Below are positions 19,019-29,912 of a stretch of DNA of 64,000 bases, in pieces. The DNA is taken from assembly GCA_963682025.1 (NCBI GenBank), contig OY821519.1, positions 162,476,950 to 162,540,949 of the forward strand, written 5' to 3'. Every line of letters starts with the position of its first letter. Position 1 is the stretch's first letter. The stretch is from Cordilura impudica (taxonomy: Eukaryota > Arthropoda > Insecta > Diptera > Scathophagidae). A program made the translations under genes and the position numbers. The notes below the pieces were generated by a model. That model did not search any database, was not told the DNA's origin, and worked only from the letters and a program-made list of their open reading frames with translations.

Positions 19019-21105
19019 ATGAATCCACCATCCTCTACACCGCAAGATGAAGCAACAACAACTATCGAAAACCCAATGAGTCATATACCCAAGCATGATG
19101 TTACTGTTTTTGGTGTGTCTACTGATTTGACTGATCTTAATTTACCAACCCATCTGGATATCTTGAGATATTATTTTTACTTAAGCGAACGTGCTAAAGA
19201 ACAAAAAAAATTTTCCTATAAATCATTCACTATTCAAGTACAAGATAAGTTGATTGGAATTTGGGAAAATCTTGGTATGGAAATAATGCTGAAAAAAAGT
19301 GTATGTAATAAATTGAATAAATTGCTTGACAAATATCAAGACCAAATCAAGAGAAGAAACAAAACCCAACAATTTACAGAGTATGTAAAATCTCTGGAAA
19401 CAATTTTTTACATTGGAACATGTAAATGCGATTTGAAGGCAGCTCCATGTGCATGCGGCTTGGTTCCCGAAAGCCTCAAAGAGTTTATGCACGATCAACA
19501 TAATCAGAGAAGACTAACAATGGATGCATTTGTGATGGAAATTGAAGAGCAAGAAGCAACGTGTATGTCATCAATGCCAACATACCAAGATCCCGATGAT
19601 TCAACATACGCACCGCCACCGGTTCAAGAAGATATGGATAGAAACACAAGTTCACAATATACAGAGAGATACGATTGTTTTAACTTTGCCTTGGTATGTG
19701 ACAGATTTGGTGTGCCTGATAGAGCAGCATCAGCATTGGGAACCGCTCTTTTTCAAGATTTTAAAATTAAAGATAAGCATGGGAAACCTCTCATCATGGA
19801 TAAATCGAAAGTTCGCAGAGAAAAAGAGAAATGCAGACAAGAAATGTTTCGCAAACGGTTAGATGATACAAATTTGTTAGCGTTTTCATTCGATGGCAGA
19901 AAAGATGATACTTTAACGATAGATAAAATTGATGAGAAGTATCATGCTAGGATGGTAAAAGAACCTCATCTTGTTATTTTGAGAGAACCCAATTCTGAAT
20001 TGATTGGTTACGTAAGACTGGAACATGAAACCGCTGAATACAAAACAACCAAATTAAATGATTTTTTCAACGATAAAAATATATCACTGGATGCATTAAT
20101 TGGAATATGCACTGACGGTGAGCCAACAAACACTGGCCCACACGGTGGAATTATACGACGATTCGAATTGCTGTTAAAAAGACCATTGCATTGGTTCGTT
20201 TGCCTTCTACACTTCAACGAACTTCCGTTTCGACATTTGTTTGAAGCTTTGGATAAATCAACCAGCACTGGACCGAGATCGGCAACCGGAAAACTGAGGC
20301 GTCAAATCGAAACTTGTGAAACTCTTCCGGTAAGTTATTGCTATCACTCATTTATTATAATTGTCAGGTGGTTCCGGTGGATCTGGCTAACATCAAACCG
20401 GGGAAAATTGTACATTCTCGGTGGCACGCCAAGGCCGCTAGATTATTACGATTATATGTGACAACGGAAAATCCAGATGCAAATTTAAGAATTCTGGTTG
20501 AATTCATAATTAAATGTTATGTGCCAATGTACTTCAATATCAAATATTACAGCTCTGTCGTGTACGGCAGTGCATTATTTTTCAAGTTCATTGGTTGGTC
20601 ATGATTTCTAGAACCTCGTTTATGCAAAATTGTCAATCAAGTAATTAAAGATAATTCATATTATGCGCATTCGGAAAATATCTTGTTATCAATGTTGTTT
20701 GATGATAGCAAAGAAAAGCGCGACTGTACTATCAAGAAAATTCTACGCTATCGAACCGATGTTGACGACCCAATGCAACTTAAAGCTTATAAAAACCCAG
20801 ATATATACTTTAATTGCACAAGTTACACGGAAATGATCAACATGAATGACATAAATAACGTATTTGAACCACCGTTCACGCGAAGCATTCCGTACGATAC
20901 ATTGAAAGAATATTTAAATCAAGATAATCCACCGTTTAATGATCCAAAAATTCCATCACACATACAAGGAACGGAACGACATGTTCAATTGCTAGCTAGC
21001 GTTTCCAAACGGGTTCCGGAAAATGTAGAGGCTGTTATGGCGACGACATTAGAGAGCCGTGCGAAATTGCTCAGACTTGAAAGTAAAAAAGACTTCAAAC
21101 AATAA
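19019..21105 (+). pseudogene. hAT-like transposase, nearly complete
   Basis: Starts at the ATG at 19019. Residues ~40-130 are a helical N-terminal part. ~134-150 is a Cys cluster (CKCDLKAAPCACG). Asp292 sits in FDGRKDD and Asp366 in CTDGEPTNTG, the likely first two acidic residues of an RNase H-fold transposase. CLLHFNELPFRHLF follows. After residue 437 the frame changes at 20330-20367, where 38 bases begin GTAAGT and end TTGTCAG. Beyond it comes VPVDLANIKPGKIVHSRWHAK, then an in-frame TGA (20602-20604), and the rest to 21105 with PSHIQGTERHVQLLASVSKR. The 38-base piece is either an unusually short intron or a coincidence. The TGA breaks the gene unless read through. Confidence 0.8.
20330..20367 (+). 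other. Possible 38-nt micro-intron
   Basis: GTAAGT at its left end and TTGTCAG at its right end. Removing it joins ...ETLP to VVPVDLANI and repairs the frame. Fly introns are normally at least ~50 nt, so it may be a shortened or fake intron. Confidence 0.4.
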
Positions 21106-21107
21106 TT

Positions 21108-21606
21108 TTTTTTAGTTTCTTTTCTATAACGAACTTTAATTAATTTTTTCATTTACATATGTTCTGACTAAATAAATTTCTTAAGAGAAAAAATAGATAT
21201 TATTATAAATAAATAATAAATATTATTAGAAATAAATAAATAAAAATTATGAAAAAAACATAGGCATTTCGCTGATTTTTTCATGTAAAGTGCCAAAACC
21301 GGCGCTTTTTTGAAATGTTTGTATGGGGAACTCCCCAGGGGAGTTCCAGGGGGTGTGCCACTGGCATGGGTGTGTCGGGCTTCCAAAGTTAGTGGGGGTC
21401 GGTCATACATTTGGACTCGATTGGAGCACTCTAAATGGGTCAAAGTGGGATTTTTCAAAATTTGCCCCTACCCAAAAGTTCGACCCAAATTCTGGGACAT
21501 CAGAATTCGTTTTAGAGGTATGGTTCCTTCGGCAAAGTTTCTTATTTTGATCCCTAGAATACGATTTTCTCTGAGCAATGGGCGATTTTTAAATCGACCC
21601 GCCCTA
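21108..21606 (-). repeat. hAT-like element, right long TIR
   Basis: Inverse copy of 18232-18687. It begins three bases after the transposase stop codon and ends GGCGGGCCCTA-like at 21606. Flanked by ATGTATAC (21607-21614). Confidence 0.9.
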
Positions 21607-21614
21607 ATGTATAC

Positions 21615-22310
21615 CCAAAAAACAAGTTGTAAAATGCTTGGAAATTAATCCAGATAAGTTTTTTTATTTCAATTCTCATATAAGTACACAAATAACGAAA
21701 GCGAGAAATGTTGTTTTCATGTACAAAAAACTGCTTTATTCACAATATATCAATTCTAGAGTCAAGGTCTTACTTTAACAATCACTAATTAGACCTATTA
21801 TAACATACGGTTGCCAAATCTGGCTTAACATTTCTTCATCATATATGGAGAAAATTCGAATTTTTGAAAGAAAGTGTCTAAGATCATGCACATCGCTGTA
21901 TAGATCTCCAAATAGCGATTATGTAAAATACATATCACACTATAACTTATACAATGCTGCAAAAATAGGTAGAATAAACAATTTTATTATTAATATAATT
22001 AGAAATCATATTGCAAAGAGCTCTGAATGTTATGAAAATAATTTAATTAGTGCACCATATTACAGTGACGAAAGATATATACAAAAAACCTTCCAAAGTG
22101 GATATGTACCACCTGAAGCTTTCGTATACCTCAACATTAAGAATGAAGTAGGCATACCTATATTTTACCATATATATAGAAGAGCCAATAAAAAAGCTAT
22201 TTATTGCAATCAAATCACACTTGATAATACTAGGTTTGTATTATTTGCCTTAATTTTTTTTTTAATAAAGGACCACTTTAAATAAAACTTGTTTTGGTTT
22301 GATAAAAAAT
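21615..22310 (+). pseudogene. LINE-B ORF2 C-terminus and 3' UTR
   Basis: Continues LINE-B after the hAT-like insertion. HISTQITKARNVVFMYKKLL, RPIITYGCQIWLN and then a 146-codon open piece (21845-22285) with KIRIFERKCLRSCTSLYRSP are the RT-connecting and Cys/His-poor C-terminal regions of a jockey-type ORF2. One in-frame stop near 21775. It ends with AATAAA-containing 3' UTR and no clear poly(A). It is a different family from LINE-A and LINE-C. Confidence 0.7.
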
Positions 22311-22389
22311 ATTTTTAAAAAGGGAGTCTAAAATAAAAGGTATTGTAATGGAAAGAAAAGGAATATAGGAAAGTAAGAACACGAACTCC

Positions 22390-22720
22390 CCACCCGGTTG
22401 CTAGCTAGCGATACAAAGGCCCCCGGCCCGTCCTACGTTGACTATGTTCGTGATGATTTTCAAGCAATACCTTGGTGTTGTCTTGTCAGCAATGTTTTGT
22501 GCATTACACGGGCCCTTATTGACACGGCTTCTGAAGCTTCGCTCATTTCTGAACGCTTGCAAAATCGCTTGGAACTTTCGACATATTCTAAGCATTTCGA
22601 CCCTCAAATTTCAGGCATTAATCAAGCTGTCTCTGCTACCTCTAGAAAACTTAGTTCCATTTAAATTGGCTCTCCCATTGATTCGTCTATTGCCATCTTA
22701 GGAACAACTTGTCCAACCTT
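22390..22720 (+). pseudogene. BEL/Pao retrotransposon, aspartic protease region fragment
   Basis: The plus strand reads ITRALIDTASEASLISERLQ, then QISGINQAVSATSRKL and IGSPIDSS. This is the pattern of the retropepsin-like region of BEL/Pao Pol, where D-[TS]-x-S/A holds the catalytic Asp. Only ~110 residues remain, with a stop after SSI. No LTR, RT or integrase from this element is visible nearby. Confidence 0.65.
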
Positions 22721-22960
22721 CGGTTAGACAAGGTTTTTTGGAAGAAAGCTAATTCTTGTGAGGATTAAACTCAAAAATAACACTGAAATTCCCAACAATG
22801 TCAATACCATTTGGATATATTATATACAGAACACAACATCGATAAAATTTTAAGTAAACTTTTACTATTGATTTAAAGTGCACATATATTTTATTTAAAT
22901 GTATTAATAAAAATTTATACTAAAATTAGAAACAAATTATAATCTTTAAACTAGTATTAA

Positions 22961-24992
22961 TTAAACAATATTAGTAAAAATTTCTTCCAAATAGCTTTGA
23001 TTTTCATTTTGCAGTAGTTGTTTAGCTTCTTCATCTAACTCTAATGAGGTTGATTTCCATTTTTGTCGAATACTGGACATATATGGGTCTGATGTGCACA
23101 ACAAAATATTAATAAGATCTTCATTAGTACAATATCTGGAAATTTTTCTTGTATTGTGCTCGCGAAAGAATCTGTAGTCTTTGTTCCTTTTTTCTTGGGC
23201 TTCTTCTGAGAGATCTCCAATTGGAAGCATATTGTGCTGAATTATTTGTTCCCCATGGAACAAAATTTTGTGAACTGTGGTTGGCATATGTCTCCAAGAA
23301 TATTTTTGGTTATAAAGGGTTGCTGTCTCATTAGCATACTGACCAAATTTTTTTTGCATCTATCTTTTTGCTACATGCTATAACTTGTAATATGATTTGG
23401 AATCGTCGTATTAAATCATAATCTACTCCAGTTATAGAAGCTGCAGTTTCTGGATCGGAAAAAATCTCCTTGCTGTGTTTCCATCATTAGAATTTCCTTC
23501 TCCTTGCTTTGGCTGGTCAATTATAAGGCCTATCTCACGGTATTTTTCTTGAATAACTTTTTTTTTTGCTTTCTTTTTTCCAAATTTTCTTTGTTGTTTC
23601 TCACTGTTTCGCCTAACGGGCCAAATTCCAAATCGTATCCCAATTTAAGAATATGCTCCATAAAACGAATTCTAGCATGAAGAGGTGACATTCCAAATTC
23701 ATATGCTTCATTAAAACTATCGTCTTGTGTTGGTGGTTGGCTCAATTGACTTGATGTTTTTTGGCATATGGTGCAGCTTGACGATGACTTTGTTTTGGTT
23801 AAAGCTTGTGCAACTTTTCCATCAATCATTGTGAGACACATTTTAAAATTTACTTCAATGTCTTGGTCATCAAATTTAAATGTTACTGGTTGAAGTTCTT
23901 TAATTTGATCATTTATTTTTCGAACTTCTTCATCTATGACATCTTGAGTCTCCTTTTTGTAAGCAAACTTTATTGGTCTACAAAATTTTGATGACGAGGG
24001 AATTTCATTCTTCCATACATCTATCTCTGCAGCTCTATAGTTGACGGCTCTGAACCAATATAAGTTTTTGTTAAACGTAATGGAACGAAAGAAATCATGA
24101 ATAAATTGGCATCTGATGAATTTTCCGCATTACATTGTTTGTATTGTTTCTGGTCAGAGGACCCACCACATCCCCATTTAGAAATTAAAGTCATGCTGCA
24201 ATTTTTAAACTTCTTTAAATAGTCAGCATCAAATGTCTTTAATAATCGTTCTGCAGTGTGTTCAAGAAGATCCTGCAATTTTATTTCTGCTGAACTTGAA
24301 GTTACACTAATAGCAGTTGGTGAAGGTAAGCAATATTTTTTGGCAGAAACTATATCTCGATATGATGGAAAAATTCCACAATTTTTTTCTTTGGTTCGCT
24401 TCCGCAATTCTGTATATTGGTTTTTAGTCATTTTCAAATCCAAAAATAGTGCAAATGCTTCTTCTGGAGTAAATTTATTTTCTTCAGTTGGTGTCGGCAT
24501 ACTTTCTAAAATCCTTTTTGTGCGTCTGGGGCTTGCTTCCACTAATTTTTCAATGATAGCAATTTTACCCTTTTTAGTTTTCGATGGTTGAATTTGATGC
24601 AGAAATCAATCCTTTATGATGCTACAAGAAACTTCTTCATTGATATGTTAAAGCTTGCGTCTTCGTGATCTTTCACTACAATTATCAATTGGCTTTGCTG
24701 GTCGACCACCTTTTCCAGTTTCCGTGGTAGTTACTGATGGCTTTTTAAAAATAAGTTTATTTCTTAGCCATTCTTGGTTGCGTGAGTAAAACAATTTCTT
24801 GTTTCTGGAACATTGATTGTACCGTTTTCTTAAAGTATTTAAAAAGTTTTTTATTTTTAAGTTATGAATTTTAATATCTTGGTTGTCGCATATTTTGAAG
24901 AATGGATTATTCATTATATGTAAAATAATGTCGTTTTCATCTTTCCGTTCAAAATATATATCAGATAGAACACTATAACTGAATTTAGCCAT
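22961..24992 (-). pseudogene. Transib transposase (copy 3), full length but broken
   Basis: 24992-24648 is the N-terminal part, ending in GGRPAKPIDNCSERSRRRK, which mirrors the GGRP nonamer-binding region of RAG1. 24542-24021 covers the middle and has KWGCGGSSDQKQYKQ where the first catalytic Asp should be (GCDG in relatives), so it is Gly here. 23841-23530 has MIDGKV (second Asp kept), a CTICQ zinc pair and SPLHARIRFMEHIL. 23359-22961 has HKILFHGEQII (zinc His pair) and LSEEAQEKRNKDYRFFREHN (Glu kept), then an acidic tail. Several frameshifts. RAG1 equivalents: Asp600, Asp708, Glu962; Cys727/Cys730, His937/His942. Confidence 0.87.
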
Positions 24993-25100
24993 TGCTTAAA
25001 CAATAATGAAGAAAAAAGATGAATGCATGGATTAATATACTATTGCTTGAAGTTTCAACATGATCTTTTTTACCTATTTGAAACATAATATAACAGGTAG

Positions 25101-25575
25101 TTGGTTTTACCAGTTATTTCCATTGGTTTTAAATTTATTTGCAATTTTCACGCATTTAAGTTGTGTAATATTAGATGGCAATAAAATCTTTTTTACCTTT
25201 TCCAAATGAATTGCTAGATACCACATAATTTGAGAGTTAACAGGTACTGGCAATAATATAAAAGGTACTTGGTTTTACCAGTTATTTCCATTGGTTTTAA
25301 ATTTATTTGCAATTTTCACGTATTTAAGTTGTGTAATATTAGATGGCAATAAAATCTTTTTTACCTTTTCCAAATGAATTGCTAGATACCACATAATTTG
25401 AGAGTTAACAGGTACTTGCAATAATATAAAAGGTACTTGGTTTTACCAGTTATTTCCATTGGTTTTAAATTTATTTGCAATTTTCACGTATTTAAGTTGT
25501 GTACTATTAGATGGCAATAAAATCTTTTTTACCTTTTCCAAATGAATTGCCAGATACCACATAATTTGAGAGTTC
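25101..25575 (+). repeat. 168-bp tandem repeat, ~2.8 units
   Basis: Units begin TTGGTTTTACCAGTTATTTC at 25101, 25269 and 25437, exactly 168 bases apart, and differ at only a few positions. The last unit is cut at about 25575. It lies between the Transib copy 3 transposase start and its right terminus, so it belongs to that element's 5' region. Confidence 0.92.
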
Positions 25576-26317
25576 TATTGTCATTTTTGTCAAAATTTTG
25601 ATACACCCTTCTATGTGGACTAAGTCCAAATATGGGCCAACTTCTCCTAATTTCAACAGAATTATTTTTTGGGTCAATAAGAACTCTTGTACAAAATTTC
25701 ATCAAAATATATGCATAATAGCCACTTTCACATACAAATAACTTCTCAAAATATATGACGTGCATTTGTACCGAATATCTTACCTTGGGTCAGAAAAATT
25801 GCTGTAGCTCAAAAAGTGCAGTCCCGATGCATGGACATGTATATATAGGAATGTAGGGGAGAGTTAGGACTACAAAATAGTGAATTTGTGTTTTGACTCA
25901 GCTTGACTCACAGGAGTTGTGCTCTATGAAGTAGGAAATTTCCGAGAAATTTGACATTTTTTAAAAAAAAAATTTGAATTGTTCTGAAAACAGTAGAGCT
26001 TCCATTTTTTTTTACCAGTAATAGGAAATAAGTTAAGTTGCATCAAAAAGTTTATTTCGTCCAAAAATCTTGAAAAAGAAAAAAGTTATGATCATTTAAA
26101 CTTTAAAAATTAACTAAAAATATCATAAATTTACTAAATTCTGAAAAAGCCCATTTTGGACCACCCTGTTCTCAGTGAAATAGTTGAAATAGAGTTCTAA
26201 TTTTTTGGCTCCCGAGGTTTACTAATGTCTACTTTCATATGAGTCTAATAACTTTAAAATCGGAGAACAAAAACCAAAAGGAGTTTTGGCCGCTATCTCA
26301 AAATATTGACCACAGTG

Positions 26318-28515
26318 CGGCGGATTGTACCTTGACTCGATTTGATCCCATTACTCGTCCTGAGGACCGACATCACCCCACCATTAAAACTGGCTACAAC
26401 ATTCCGTTTGTACCAGAACATAACATACATTGTAACAAAGAAAAAGTTTATTGTTATAACGGACCAACTACTCGGATTTAAATTATCTATTATGTAACAC
26501 TAATTGGTTGCAGCTATTATATATCAATGAATGGAGTCCTGCTGCCACTGATGCAATGATAAATTGTTTTTATACAACTCATTTGGATTTTATTGATGAA
26601 TCAGTTCCGAAATACACTGTGCTGACTAAATCCGGTCCTCCTTGGAATTCGAAAAAATTATCCAGAATTAAAAATTTAAAAAACAAACGTTACAAACGAT
26701 ATACAGAATTTGACTCACTTATTGAGTATGGTAAATATTCAGTTGCTCGTGCAGAATACAACTTACTAAACTTGAAGTTATATACTAATTACCTTAATAA
26801 CATGAATATAAATTTTAAACGCGATCCTGAAACTTTTTACAACTTCGTAAATTCTAAAAGAAAATCTGTTGGCTTTCCGCCTGTAATGAAATATCTAAAT
26901 AATGAATCAAGTGATGACCTTATTATTAGTAACATGTTTGCCGACTTTTTATCCACCACATATTCGGATGCTGTCTATGATAATTCATGCGATTATCCAT
27001 TTAATGTGTTTGAACATCAGTCAATTTCATTTCCTTTCATCACTACATCCTATATTGAAACTTCATTAAAAAAGTTTAAACATTCTTTATCAACTCCGTT
27101 AAATATTATTTTTAATTTTCCAAAAATATGGAAGGAATCCTACATTATACCACTTTTTAAATCTGGTAATAAATCAAATATTATGAGGTACAGAGGTATT
27201 GCTAAACTCAGTGCAATTCCCAAACTTTTTGAAAGTTGTGTTTCTGATTTTCTCCGCCATCAAGTTTTATCTGTTCAACAAGGAGTTTCAACAACGACAA
27301 ATCTACTTGAACTCTCAACATTAATTAATCGTGGTTTCAACAATGGTCAACATACTGATGTTATATATGTGTACAGACTTCAGTAAAGCATTTGATAAAG
27401 TTGATCACTGCCTATTACTTAGAAAATTGTATATAATGAGATTTACTAATAACTGCATAAACTGGATTCAAACTTACCTGATTGGTAGAGCGCAATGTGT
27501 TCGTTTTAATAATACTACGTCTAAGAATATAAAAGTAAATTCTGGTGTACCGCAAGGTACAATTTTTTTTTTCTCTTTTCATTAATGATGTTCCATCTAT
27601 AACTAAATTTTTTTATCGTTTTAATGAATGCTGATGATGTAAAAATCTTCCTTAGCTATAACGATTTCTGTGAGCAAGCCTTCATGCAAAACGATTTAGA
27701 AAATTTTTTCTTATGGTGCAATTTAAATTCTTTGGATTAAAATTTTAAAAAATGTAAATACATGCGTTTTTCAAGAAAACAAGTATGTTTGGGTAAATAT
27801 TCTCTTCGAGTATGTGAATGTTATTCTTGATCTTGGAGTTTTATTAGATACAAAACTAACATTTTCTCAACATATTACTATGACAGCTAATAAAGCTTGT
27901 GGAGTATTTGCCTTTATCAAGCGTTGGGCCAAAAAATTTTGCGATCCAATCATAACAAAACAATTGTATACATCACTTGTCAGACCGATTTTGAAATACG
28001 GTTCTGTTGTTTGGGATCCACATTACGCCGTTCACAGCAATCACATTGAGTCTGTTCAAAAATAATTTTTACTGTTCTGCTTGCAAAATCTATATCCAAA
28101 TCCTTCTATTAATCTACCATCGTATAGTTCAAGGTTAGCTAAAATTAAATTGCTTTCCTTAAAAAGCCGAAGAAAAATGCTAAATGTGACTAATAAATGG
28201 CGACGTATGCTCTGAGTTCCTTCTGAATAATATTGCTTTTAATGTTTCTCAACGTCCGACCTACTAGTTCAATCCTTTATCTATCCAGTATTTCCGCTCA
28301 AACTATGCAAATGCTGATCCGTTCAGAATTATCTGAGAATTTAAATGATCTTTAAATTTCATAGATTATTCTTTAAATATTAATGTTGTGAAACGTAATA
28401 TAATTTTGTTTTTAAATACCTAGTTTTAAATACTACTGTAAATTATTATATGTATATTATAAAGTCTGAAAGGATTTAATCTATAGACTAAAATAAATAA
28501 ATAAAAAAATAAAAT
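26318..28515 (+). pseudogene. LINE-C ORF2, 5'-truncated, many frameshifts
   Basis: Starts at the Transib end with the tail of the endonuclease domain (TRFDPITRPEDRHHPTI). Then come 26508-27386 (SGPPWNSKKLSRIKNLKNKRYKRY, then RT fingers), CTDFSKAFDKVDHCLLLRKL (motif A), SGVPQG (motif B), NADDVKIF (motif C region, Tyr replaced by Asn) and LGVLLDTKLTF..FIKRWAKKF, RPILKYGSVVWDP. It ends with the CTGAAAGGATTTAATCTATAG 3' end and an AAATAAAT tail near 28515. Same family as the minus-strand copies at 37370-38400 and 39775-40520. Confidence 0.83.
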
Positions 28516-29912
28516 TATAATCTAATGTAATTTTATTATAAATGGTTCTGGATACACTACACCCTCCTCTTATACAATTTCTATTATAAAATCGAAATTG
28601 GTAGATTGATTATGTTGTAGGGTGTATGGTGTATTTCAGATCGTATATTAATATAATATAGTTTGTTTAGTTTTTCTTTTTTGTTTTGTTTTTTTTTTTA
28701 CTTTTAGTTTTGTTAAAAAAAATTACATATGTTCTTTAATTATATTATTTTATGTATTGCATTTTTTCTTTAAGAGATTTTTATGGAAAGTTTTTGTGTT
28801 GTTTTTAATTTTTAATGATACATTTAAATTAATGTATGGAACGTAATATGGCGTTTTATTAGTTCTTGAGTTACGTAATTATTATTCTTATATATATAAC
28901 AATGTGATACGAGTTCTCTGGTCATTCTAGACATGTTCTACCATATGTAGATTTATCTTAATCACATGATTTTCTTTTAATACCAAAATATTCTGCTTAT
29001 TATGTTTTTATTCCATTAATGTTTATCTTATATTAATTCCTTTTTTTACTTCAAAAATGATTAAAGTTTCTCCAAAAGAATAACTTTGTATTATGGACTT
29101 CATACGGGTTTTGCTGGGTTCCTGTTGGCGGATAAACGTTTTAATATATCTGGGCGCGTAGGTTTGCTCTTAGGACCTGAAATCAACCTTCAAATTTTAA
29201 AGGGAAAAATATATTCAAGCACGGCCCTTCCACAATCTTTGGTTGGGTCATTTCTGTCCCATTTCATTTTTAGAAGACAGGTCCCCTTGGACAAATGATC
29301 CCCTTGGATTAATGATTCCCTTGTTTGAACCCCCCTTGGATCAACAACCCCCCTTGGGTCAAACCCGATCCCCTTGGATAAACACGGTCCCTTGACTGGT
29401 CTTCAACAAAATCTAGTTCATACTGGTTCGGTCCCTTGACCATTAGTTTTAAAGTGTTTTTTGAAAAAATTTAAACAAAATATATGAAAAATTAAAAATT
29501 GTGGGAAAAAATTTATATTTTTAACTTTATTTACTTTTGTAACCTTATCTACTATCTAAGACTTTGTTGTAACCTCATCTATTGTTGCTAGGTGGCTGGA
29601 AATGTTTAAGCACAAATTCACAAATCTAAGTTTTACTCCTTTTTTATACATCTTTGTATGGAGTGATTATACAAATTCTAAAGAGTAAACCGTTAACGGT
29701 AGCTAAAAACATTGCTTGTTACCTCTTTTTACCTTAGTTAGATGTATATAGGTAGTTTTATGTTACTTATTTAATTAAATTATAAAACTTTTAATTTAGT
29801 CTTTTAATTAATCTATATTTTATTTTAATAAAAAATGGAATATAAAAATATGAATTTAAATAAATTGAATGTGGTGATGTCTCGGAATAATTGTGGATTA
29901 TGTTTTATGTTG
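28516..29912. other. No gene; degenerate CCCCTTGG repeats
   Basis: AT-rich and non-coding. At 29280-29450 there are about nine irregularly spaced copies of CCCCTTGGAT or CCCTTGAC. Element ends or coding blocks were not recognised. Confidence 0.5.

Larger units (their letters stand above)
18232..21606 (+). mobile_element. hAT-like DNA transposon, 3375 bp
   Basis: Ends are TAGGCTGGGTCGATTT (left) and, reverse-complemented, TAGGGCGGGTCGATTT (right), close to the YARNG start of hAT elements. It is flanked on both sides by ATGTATAC (18224-18231, 21607-21614), an 8-bp duplication that fits the hAT nTnnnnAn pattern. The inverted repeats are long, about 455 and 500 bp. The single gene lies on the plus strand. 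The protein belongs to a family common in arthropod genomes, mostly unnamed. Exact superfamily rests on TSD and termini, so hAT-like is as far as I would go. Confidence 0.88.
22880..26317 (-). mobile_element. Transib copy 3, left end uncertain
   Basis: The minus-strand transposase spans 22961-24992. The right (5') end is well defined: GACCACAGTG ends at 26317 (reverse complement CACTGTGGTC) and is followed by CGGCG (26318-26322), a CGNCG target, then LINE-C coding sequence. Element positions 25-34 contain GCGGCCAAAA, as in copy 2. A three-unit 168-bp tandem repeat lies in the 5' non-coding part. I cannot find the left terminus; the sequence simply passes into the BEL/Pao scrap. Confidence 0.75.

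Noticed and set aside
25101..25575. CRISPR-like array
   Set aside because: Units are 168 bases and contiguous, without unique spacers, and the genome is eukaryotic.
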